Shown one piece after another: positions 11,815-20,993 of a stretch of DNA of 64,000 bases. The DNA lies in assembly GCA_037903355.1 (NCBI GenBank), contig JBAJFE010000005.1:1550001-1614000 (forward strand). Reading direction: 5' to 3'. The position numbers and the translations under genes are program-made. Every line of letters begins with the position of its first letter. Positions within the stretch are counted from its first letter, which is position 1. This stretch comes from Trichuris trichiura (taxonomy: Eukaryota > Nematoda > Enoplea > Trichinellida > Trichuridae). The notes beneath the pieces were generated by a model. That model saw only the letters and a list, made by a program, of their open reading frames with translations, was not told the DNA's origin and did no database searches.

Positions 11815-12389
11815 ATGCTTACCAAACTCCGGTACTTATTTGGCGCTTTTTGTCGAAACGGACTTCTCCAATTGCGTTACGAGTCCGCCGCGTCGAAAAG
11901 TGATCAATTTTCCAATAGTCTAAAGCAATTTTTGGACACGCAATTGCGGGAAGCGCCATCGACTAGCTCGCGGCGTGAGATCCCTTTTGCCAGTCTGCTT
12001 AGAAAGTCGAAATTTATGTCGTTGGGCGACGTCGAGGGAAAAGTGGTTGTCGGCCAAATTGTCCAAGTGGTCGGCGAAGATTTGTACATCGACTTTGGCG
12101 GCAAGTTCGAATGCGTCTGCAAAGCGCCTAGAAAGGGCGGCGAGTACGTTTGCGCTTTTGTTGGCCTTTTTCTTAAGCTGTCCCGCGCTTGCTTTGCAGA
12201 CTTTACAGACGCGGGACGCGCGTGCTTGTTCGACTGCACGATTTGGAATTGTCAAGCCGTTTCTTGGGCACGGAAAAAGATTTAACGTTTCTCGAAGCGG
12301 ACGCCACTCTTATAGGCTTAGTCCCTACGGCTAAGCCGGTTGAAAGCGATAAACATTTGTCGAAAAAATCTGCGTCAAAAAGTGAATAA
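11815..12389 (+). CDS. MRPS28: Mitochondrial small ribosomal subunit protein bS1m (MRPS28)
   Basis: A component of the mitochondrial ribosome small subunit. Exons 11815-12143 and 12200-12389 total 519 nt, giving 172 residues, a normal size. The N-terminus ([16 protein letters not shown]) is basic and hydrophobic, as for a mitochondrial targeting peptide. The signature follows: [19 protein letters not shown], then [34 protein letters not shown], and after the intron [19 protein letters not shown] with [16 protein letters not shown]. Each block has a direct human counterpart ([34 protein letters not shown]). A TACTGTA heptamer is five nt before the ATG. The start is 142 bp after the MESD stop on the same strand. 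Confidence 0.93.
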
Positions 12390-13732
12390 AAATGTAGTCA
12401 TTGTTTTTTGGTATACTGTAAGGTGTTCGCAGGTAACAATCACTTTCAAATTATCTCTTTCTCTATTGCGCCATTGTCTGGTCGATTGTTGAAGAGTATC
12501 GGTCAACTTCTTGCTTGAGATTATTTCTTAATGTGCATTCTACCTCCAGCGTACTCATTTTGTCATGACGGAAGGAGCGCGGTAAGTTCGCATAGAAAGA
12601 CAACACTGTTTGTCACGCGCGGGTGGGTCGTTGGCAATAGCGTGTTGTCGTAGAAGCAGATAAGCTTCTCGTTTAACTAGTTCTCGTTATTGGCTAGTAA
12701 AATGTGTAAGGAATGCCTACGCTGAACCTTTGGATAATTGAATGACAAACCAACAATGGTTCATGGAGTAGGCCGTAAACAATCAGTTCCTTTATACTGA
12801 AAAGCGTTGGTTGGCTTTCAGTCGGGTTTCGTTAAAAAAAAAACCAGACGCGAGAAGTTGGAGATTGACGACTTCACCGCAAACAGAACAGTTGGCTCCT
12901 CGGGTAGGCGTATGGGACATTTTGACTGGTTCTTATTCAAACAACGGCTATCCTTATGTAATGCTTTGAAGAGTTGAGCGCAACTCGTCGAAGTTTCAGT
13001 CCGCCGCATGGCTGTTTCATTGTTGCTTGTCTTTGCAACGGCTCTCCAAGTGTCCTTTAGCAACGGGCAAAGTAAGCGATTACTGCTACGCGTACTTACG
13101 AGCAAAGATCCTTTAGCGCTGCTGCTATTGATTTTCGAGCGGTATTTTTCCAATCATTTCGAATAACCCCCTTTATGCAAATAATAATTTCTCCGCGTAA
13201 ATATGTTCACTTTTTAAAACGAAAAATTAAAATGAACCCCTTCACGCTAGGTTAGACGCTTTGAACTGCCCAGTGACCTGCATTCACTTAAATACAGTGC
13301 TCCATAAATTTAAAAACCACTCATCTCAGCGCGACGTTGTAAATAAGAAGAAAAGGCTTGAAATAAAGGTAAAACTTTTCAAGCAACGGTTGTTCTTATC
13401 TTTAGACGATCTCGCCGTCGCAGTCTCCGCAAGTTGGCGTAGAAATTCTTCCGCGCAGCAAAAAGTCATTTTAAATTTTAATTAATGCTCAACAGCTGCT
13501 GGTCATTGCAGCAATTTGCTTTTCTTGCGCAGACGTCAAGGAATAATGCTCTACACGAGCGATGCTTTACATTTCGGTCAAGCAGTAACCGTCATCTTTA
13601 CGGTGCGATATCTGATTTTTTTTTAAAAAAATTCCATCTTTCGGACGTAACATTTTTCGTTATCGGTAAGCTGTACAACTATTTTGCGAGCCAACGAGTA
13701 GGGCGATACAGTAATACGATCTTAATCAGCTA
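12390..13732. other. Intergenic, MRPS28 to WAP/TIL gene
   Basis: About 1.3 kb. Open frames of up to 111 codons occur (for example minus 12818-13153), but they have no recognisable domain or splice pattern. TACTGTA is found near 12413 and TACAGTA at 13707-13713, the latter 20 nt before the next start codon. Confidence 0.4.
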
Positions 13733-14894
13733 ATGGAACCTGCGTTCCTCGACCAACAGTACGATTTGAATTGTTTATTTTTTGGCGTTGTTTTTTTCTC
13801 TGTTTTTTGCTCCAATAGTTGCTTTGCGACAGGGACAAAAGCGGGAACATGTCCGGAGTTGCCAGTGGACGGCGACCGCTACGTCAGACAACGCGATCAA
13901 TGCGAGGACGATTTCGAATGCGATGGCGTAATGAAGTGCTGCAGAACGATCACTGGAAAAGTTTGCATGCTGCCCAAGGATGCAGGTTTTTGCGTTTCTT
14001 GTCGATTTTCGTTTTTTTTGACGCAATTGTTCAACCCTTCAGAAGGTGTGCAATGTCCAATGCCGAATACAGTCTGGGCTATGTGCGCAAGCAGTTGCCA
14101 GCCTTCGTGCACTTCGTTGGGTACGCAACAGCATTGTAGTCGACCCTGTTCTCCAGGATGCATTTGCATACCGGGCTATATTCGTCTCTACGGCCATGGC
14201 AGCGCTCCCTGCGTACCCACGGACCAGTGCCCTACTCAGCCAAAAAGTCCAACACTATTATCATCTGCAGCTTTCGATAGCAATGTCTATTTCAGAGTTT
14301 TCAAAGTTTGGCACATGTCCAGCTATGCCGGTTGGCACTTCCGTCGACAGAGGACGTCAGTACGATCGGTGCACGCAAGATTTCGACTGCGCGGGCTACA
14401 TGAAGTGTTGCGTAACAATTACCGGCAAGGCTTGCATGTTGCCATTACGTACTTGAACACCGTTTCCCACGCTTAAAGATAGTTACGCTTACGTTTCAAT
14501 AGGTACATGCCCTGACGGCCAACGGACCCCCATTTTCTGCGACGCTCGAGATCAATGTCCAGTTGGGTATATGTGCAAGAGCGGTCTTTGTTGTCCAAGT
14601 CGTCTACCGGGACAAACAGTTGGCACTTATCCGCAGCAGATCATCAAACCGCAAATTGTGCTCACAATAGCCCATCCGCCTATTTCTCAAACAGGTCAGA
14701 GCATTTTGCATCCCGGTGCGAACTATCAATGGAATCAGTGTCCGCATTACGCCTACATTGGCGCCTGGGCACAATTGGCTAAGCAATGCACTTCGGATGC
14801 TCAGTGCATGCGTGGACAACGTTGTTGCTATACCAAATTTGGCAACAGATGTCTGCAAGTGTCCAGCGCTCGTAAGCAGCCGCCCAAACATTAG
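13733..14894 (+). CDS. Secreted cysteine-rich protein with WAP-like and TIL modules
   Basis: The N-terminus contains a hydrophobic stretch (LNCLFFGVVFFSVFCSNSCF), read as a signal peptide, so the product is probably secreted. After it come: a WAP-like module (CPELP to CMLP, six cysteines including the KCC doublet); a trypsin-inhibitor-like (TIL) domain beginning CPMPNTVWAMCASSC, with CSPGCICIPGYI and ending PTDQCP; a second WAP-like module (CPAMPVGTSVDRG to CMLP, near-identical layout); a CPDG/CDARDQCPVGYMC/CCPSRLPG cysteine cluster; and a last unit with CTSDAQCMRGQRCCY. Introns at 13993, 14249 and about 14451 keep the frame. WAP and TIL folds commonly inhibit serine proteases; that function is inferred. 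Such proteins are common in parasitic nematode secretions. Confidence 0.8.
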
Positions 14895-15629
14895 AAGAAT
14901 ATGCTGTGCCATTGTTGTCGCGTACGTTTAGGCGTGGAAATGGTTAAGCGCAAAGAGAACGACACCAGCGCAGAGACTAATCGCCGGTAGAAAATTTTGC
15001 AAACTTTCAATGGGTGCGAACAGGAGTGCAAAACAATTGGTGTGCCGTGATGTCGTCTTGCATTTTTAATGATCCTCTTTCAATGGACTAATTAAACCAT
15101 CGTCAGTCGGCCAGGCCACAATTGCTTTTAGGAAACAGCCAATCACAGTAAGCTATTCTATCTACTTTTGCACAAAGAGTTAACCTTCTATGGCCTTCTC
15201 TTTGAGTTGTCGTCAACGATCAACTTGTTTTCCGTAACGTTCACCTTAGGGCATAAACGTTAAATGCAGTCGGAACCCGTTGTCGACAACATAACGGTTT
15301 TCAAGCAATGAGGACTACGGTTGGTTGAAAATATTGCCTAAGTTTTCTTATACGTTAGCAAAAGCGTCGTTGGGTGCACATTTTATCAAACGACTGATGA
15401 TGGCAAGTTCATTTTATCAGGTCAGGTTTCAACTGAAGGCAAATAGCAGCAGCAGCAAAAGCAACTGACGCGCTCGCGCGCGCTCGAGTTCTCATTAGCT
15501 GGAACTGACTGTTGCTGCTGCTGCTGCAGGCGCGCGCAACAGTGCTTCGCTAACTTTGATAAGCATAAATAAATTGCGTCGTACACCTTTTGGCGACTCG
15601 ATTTTCGGTGTACACATTCAGCGTGTAGA
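14895..15629. other. Intergenic upstream of the acyltransferase
   Basis: About 735 bp with no gene-like signal. It contains the CAG/CTG inverted repeat described separately and is the likely promoter region of the gene starting at 15630. Confidence 0.45.
15445..15525. repeat. CAG/CTG inverted repeat with CG-rich loop
   Basis: A 14-nt arm AGCAGCAGCAGCAA (15445-15458) is matched exactly by TTGCTGCTGCTGCT (15512-15525). The 53-nt interval includes an alternating CGCGCTCGCGCGCG run. The element lies about 105 bp before the start codon of the acyltransferase and could form a cruciform or an RNA hairpin if transcribed. Confidence 0.7.
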
Positions 15630-18600
15630 ATGGAGCGGCTTTTGCTGTTCGCTTTTTGCATACACATTTGCAACAGTGCAGCATCGATGACGGCGGTCAA
15701 TGAAGCTCTGTCAAAAATTCCCTTATTGGTGGACGAAATAAGGAATCTCACTCGCATGGACAGTATTCAATTGGAATCGTTGTTCAAAGCGGCGGGTTTG
15801 GGATCGCTTGGACGATTGATTGTAGAAAATTTGAATCAAACCCTAACATCGTCGTCGTCGTCGTTGCGTCAATCAAAATATCCGTCATTTCCCGTTCCAA
15901 CAATATCCGTCCAATGCTTCAGCGATTTGTTGTATCTCGTTGCTTCGCTGAGGGAATTGTTCGTCGCCGAAATACCTCAGTATGTAAATAACAATCCTTT
16001 GAATATGATTAGTTGGAGTTTGAAAGGTATCGCAAAAAAACGCCTATGAAACATTTCAGATATTCCTTTTTTCAGTAATTGACTCATTTGGAAAAGCGCC
16101 GTCCGGTCTCCTTTATGGTAATGTTTGGATGTTGGGCAGCTACGAGCAATGCGTTAAAGTGTCGCAGCACATCAAGGAGCAAGAGTAAGCTTCATTTTAG
16201 CTTATTTTCAACTGAACTCCTCGTCTCAATGTCTTTCTCTCGCTATGGCAACAGCCGGTTTTGGGAAGGTCAATATTGTCGTTATGATGTGAAGTTATTT
16301 CAAGACGTCTTTCAACCGTCTTCTCTCTTATCGTCGTCAAAATCAAAAGGCGTACTACAGTAATGTCATCAACAATGTACGCATTGTTATTGTCGATGTT
16401 GCAGAAATGTTACGACGCTTTCTCTATAAAATATGGCGCTTGTTTACCGTCCACTTGTTCGTCGCACGACGCTCGAATGTTGGCACAATTGTGTAAGAAA
16501 TCTCGCCAACAAAATTTGCATATTTCCTAATTAATTCCATTCCTTTCAGTGAACACAACTCTTGGTGGCGTTGGCTGCGAGCTGGCAGTCGACTGTCATC
16601 GTCGGCAAGAAAACGCCGACGCCAACTTTGGCCTTATTATCACAACGTAAGTGAAACGCATTATGATTTTAAAAAAAAGCGCGCTTTGAGCGTCGGCTCG
16701 CGTGGGTTGGGATTCAAAAATTCAAATGTCATACTGTACCATAAATGAAAATTAAGTACTTCATCAGCTTATGCTAACCAAATTTAAAGGACGTTTTGTA
16801 CAAGGTGCAGCTTTGAGTGTCGGCCTGCGGGGGTTAGTATTCAAAAATTCAAACGTCATACTTTGACATAAATGAAAACTAAGTACGCCAGTTTATGTTA
16901 ACCAACCTTAAAGGACGTTCTGTCCAAGGCGCTGCTTTGAGTGTCGGCTTGAGGGTTGGGATTCAAAAATTCAAATGTCATACTGTACCATAAATGAAAA
17001 CTAAGTATGTCACCTTGTTTTCTTTTTCCTTCGTAACGGGCTTTTTTGATTTTGTTCTAAAATGTTCGCGGAATGAATAACGGGTTGGAAATTCCGCGAA
17101 CATTTTAGAACAAGTACGTCAGCTTATGCTAATTAAATTTAAAGGGCGTTTCGTCCATGGCGTTGCTTTGGGTGTGGGCTTGCGGAGGGTTGGGATTCAA
17201 AAAGTCAAATGTCATACTGTACCATAAATGAAAACTAAGTACGTCAGCTTATGCTAACCAAATTTAAAGGACGTTTTGTACGAGGTGCAGCTTTGAGTGT
17301 CAGCCTGCGGGGGTTAGTATTCAAAAATTCAAATGCCATACTGTACCATAAATTAAAACTAAGTACGTCAGCTTCTGCTAACCAAATTTAAAGGACATGC
17401 TGTCCAAGGCGCTGCTTCGGGTGTCAATTCGCGGGGATTGGGATTCAAAATTTCAAATGTCATACTGTACCATAAATGAAAACTAAGTATGTCACCTTGT
17501 TTTCTTTTTCCTTCGTAACGGGCTTTTTTGGTTTTGTTCTAAAATGTTCGCGGAATGAATAACGGGTTGGAAATTCCGCGAAAATTTTAGAACAAGTACG
17601 TCAGCTTATGCTAATTAAATTTAAAGGGCGTTTCGTCCATGGCGTTGCTTTAAGTGTGGGCTTGCGGAGGGTTGGGATTCAAAAATTCAAATGTCATACT
17701 GTACCATAAATGAAAACTAAGTACGTCAGCTTATGCTAACCAAATTTAAAGGACGTTTTGTGCAAGGCGCTGCTTTAGGTGTCGGCTTGCGGGGAATGTG
17801 ATTCAAAAATTGAAATATCAAACTGCACGTTAAAAGAAAACGAAGTATGTCAGCTTATGCTAACCAAATTTAAAGGACATGTTGTCCAAGGCGCTGCTTC
17901 CGGTGTCAATTCGCGGGGATTAGGATTCAAAATTTCAAATGTCATATTGTACCATAAATGAAAACTAAGTGCATAGCTTATGCTTACTAAAATTAAAGGG
18001 CTTTTCGTCCAAGGCGCTGCTCTGAGCGTCGACTTGCGGGGACTGGGATTAAAAAGTTCAAATGTTATATTGTACCATAAATGAAAACTAAGTACATCAG
18101 CTTAACGCGCTGTTTTGGGTGTCGGCTCGCTTGGGATTCAAAAATTCAAATGTCATACTGTACAATTAATGAAAACTAAGTACGTCAGATTATACTAATT
18201 AAACTTAAAGGACGTTTTGTCTGAGGCGCTGCTTTGGGTGTCGGCTTGCGGGGGTTGGGATCCAAAAATTCAAATATCCAACTGTACTATAATTGAAAAC
18301 TAAGTACGTCAGTTTATGCTAACCAAATTTAAAGGACGTGTTGTCCAAGGCGCTGCTTTGGTTGTCGGCTTGCGGGAGGCTGGGATTCAAAAATTCAAAT
18401 GTCCTACTTTACCATAAATGAAAACTAAGTACGTCAAGTTATGTTAATCAAATTTAAAGGGCGTTCTGTCCAAAGCGCTGCTTTGAGCGTCGACTTGCGG
18501 TGGGTTGGGATTCAAAAATTCAAATGTCATACTGTACCATAAATGAAAACAAAGTACGTCAGCTTATGCTAATTAAATTTAGAGAACGCTTTGTCCAAGG

Positions 18601-20801
18601 CGGTGCTTCGGGTGTCCTTGCCCTGCCGCGTAATGTTGGGCTAAAAAATTTTAAATTTAGAGCATTCCTGGTCGTCGTCGCTTTTTTAATTTTGTTCGCC
18701 ACATTGTACGACTACTTTGTCGTTCAAGCCGAGTCAAAAAATCCACCGAAGGCGACCGACAACGATTCGGACGTTGCTTCGCTGGTTGGAAATTCCTCTA
18801 CGTGCGGCAGGACCAATTTTGTAAGTCATTACCGATTGTCAGGTTGAATTTTCAAAAACTAGCGGGCTCGATTTGTAGCCAAAAAATCCGCGAAGAAACG
18901 AGCTCAATTCGTGTAAGTCAAGCGCGTAGACGGCCGGCGGTTGAAAAAGTGCACATTGCCAATTTTAGGCACTTTCCTCAAAGTGCTTGTCGCTTTTTCG
19001 TTGTACACCAATACGCGCAAAGTGATGAGCACCACTTTGCCAAAGGGTCAAATAACTTGCTTCAATGGTATTCGTGTGCTCAGCATGTGGTGGATCATCT
19101 TTGGCCATACCTACTATTGGACCATTGCCTATTTGAGTAAGCTACTGCCAATACAATGATAAATTGCCACTCCATCTTTTTGTTTAAAGACAATATTGTT
19201 TACGCGTACGAATTACCGGAAAACATGTTCAATCAAATTTTGCTGAACGGGTCGTTGTCGGTCGATTCTTTCTTCTTTTTGGGGTAATTTTCAAAACAGC
19301 TTTTCAACGACGCTCAACACCGATTGTTTCGTTCGAATTAAGCGCCAGTCTTTTGGCCTTCGTTTGGATGAAGAAGCTTAAAGGAAAAGAAGCGCTGACT
19401 CGTTCTCCGCTCTTTTGGCTGCAATATTTTGCCCATCGATACCTTAGGTGTGACTTGCTTCTCTGCGACGACGTTTTCAACGATCAAATTCAGGGTGACA
19501 CCTGTTTACGTGATTGTTTTGCTTGTCTACGCGGTGTTGTTGCCAAAAGCGACCGACGGACCAATGTGGAATCGTCAAGGCTTCAATGGCGACAACTGCG
19601 CCGCCTCTTGGTGGACAAACGTTCTTTACGTAAACAACTTCGTCCACTTAAGTCATCCGGTCACTTTTCATTCACTCTTTCGCGTGACAGCATCTCGGTG
19701 GTTCATTTGCATTTTCAGTGCATGACCTGGACGTGGTACTTGGCCGCCGACATGCAGTATTTCATTTTTTCAGCTCCTCTTTTGGTCCTACTTTTGAGGT
19801 GCATAATTGCTTCCATATCCCATTGTTACTTCATATCTTCTTTTGTAGTCGACAGTTTATCGCCATAACTCTAATTGTATTGTTGATTGTTGCCTCAGCC
19901 GTTGTGCAAATTCTTCTACGGATTCAAAACCCATCCTGGCCTCCAATAGCCATATTTTCCGTCAATCCAAGACAGTAACCGTGCCATCACTGTCCACTTA
20001 AGGGTGTGAATTTGTTATTCGCAGGTTTGATATTATCGACGTCTACTGGGAGACCGTATACGTCAAACCGTACACAAGATGTGGGCCATTTTTGGTTGGT
20101 CTCATCTTTGGTTATTACATGCACAAAGTGAACATGTCAGTGAAGATGTCCAGAGTAGAGCTGCTCAAGTTGACAAGCTTAAAGTGAACCTATTTTTTCA
20201 ACTTTGAAGGTCTTCGTGGCGTTGGGCTGGTTGACATGCACTGGTGCCGCAATGGGTCTACTATTCGGTCTTCAAGAATATTCGAGATTTTACGAAATTG
20301 ACTACATTGGCATGCTTGTGTATGCTGGATTTTCCAGAACTATTTGGGCCATTGTATTGGCTTGGATAAGTCTTGCCTGTACCAGCGGCTACGGAGGTAC
20401 GCGTCCGTATTGGAAGCGTCATCTGTATGCGCATAGTTTATAGGTCCCGTCAACGACTTTTTGTCGTGGAAGATATGGATTCCTCTTAGCCGTTTGACTT
20501 ACTGTCTATATCTTGTTCACCCTATACTTATACAAGCTTTTTACGCGTCGCAAGCCAAGCCGACTCATTTCAGCGGCCATTACCAAATGGTAACCAATTT
20601 TTTTGCTTATAAATATGGATAAAAAGTATATATGTGCACTTACAGGTTCACTACTTTTTCGGCCATTTGGTCTTTTCAATTTTAATCGCTTTCGTGACGA
20701 GCGTTTGCTTCGAAATGCCCGTCGCGACGATGGAGCCTTTGATTTTCAACCATCCAAAGCGTCAAGCGGCCAAAGACGAAGACGATGTGGGCGAAAAGTA
20801 G
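15630..20801 (+). CDS. NRF-6-like acyltransferase (NRF domain plus acyltransferase 3 domain)
   Basis: The family (C. elegans nrf-6 and ndg-4, resistant to fluoxetine) are multipass membrane proteins thought to move or acylate lipids or drugs. The start MERLLLFAFCIHICNSA is a signal peptide. The extracellular NRF domain has FGKAPSGLLYGNVWMLGSYEQC, CRYDVKLFQD, the block YGACLPSTCS and VGCELAVDC. After a 2-kb intron comes helix FLVVVAFLILFATLYDYFVV, then the acyltransferase-3 block: FSLYTNTRKVMSTTLPKGQI, TCFNGIRVLSMWWIIFGHTY, NGSLSVDSFFFLG and TWTWYLAADMQYFIF. The last exons give PLSRLTYCLYLVHPILIQ and FGHLVFSILIAF, ending in a charged tail before TAG. About 14 exons. Intron 16647-18660 is filled by a satellite array. 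Confidence 0.9.
17052..17113. repeat. 23-bp perfect inverted repeat inside satellite insert (copy 1)
   Basis: Arms 17052-17074 and 17091-17113 are exact reverse complements, starting TTGTTCTAAAATGTTCGCGG, with a 16-nt spacer. It is part of the 109-bp insert that interrupts the 125-bp unit. The structure resembles a small palindromic (MITE-like) insertion, though no clear target-site duplication was identified. Confidence 0.85.
17534..17595. repeat. Inverted repeat inside satellite insert (copy 2)
   Basis: The same element as at 17052, exactly 482 bp further on. Arms 17534-17556 and 17573-17595 pair with one mismatch (the right arm has CGAAAATTTT where copy 1 has CGAACATTTT). The offset shows that it spread by duplication of the higher-order unit, not by a second insertion. 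Confidence 0.85.
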
Positions 20802-20993
20802 ATGAATATGGAATAGATTATAATTTTAATAAAGTTTTAAACATTCTTAAAAGGATACGACAGATATCTTTGATCACCAACGAGTAGAGAGCACACACGT
20901 TGGGGCTGCGGGTCAATTTACCTTCTTAAACAATATACTTACCATATTGAGGCTGAGGGAAAAGAAGTGAAAGAACGCGCGGCAAGCTTTCAG

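Larger units (their letters stand above)
16679..18640. repeat. Intronic satellite array, about 125-bp unit, with 482-bp higher-order period
   Basis: About 15 diverged tandem units fill almost the whole intron of the acyltransferase gene. A landmark block (GTCATACTGTACCATAAATG and variants) recurs at about 16728, 16855, 16977, 17211, 17334, 17459, 17693, 17817, 17941, 18064, 18151, 18277, 18403 and 18528, giving spacings mostly near 125 bp. Other shared blocks are GCTTATGCTAACCAAATTTA, GGACGTTTTGTCCAAGGCGC and GGGATTCAAAAATTCAAAT. Two spacings are about 234 bp because of a 109-bp insert, and the pattern between 16728 and 17693 repeats with a 482-bp period. One unit is shortened (18064 to 18151). 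The array is non-coding: stops occur in the repeat in all frames. Confidence 0.93.

Noticed and set aside
16679..18640. CRISPR-like array
   Set aside because: The units are diverged tandem repeats without unique spacers, within an animal gene intron.
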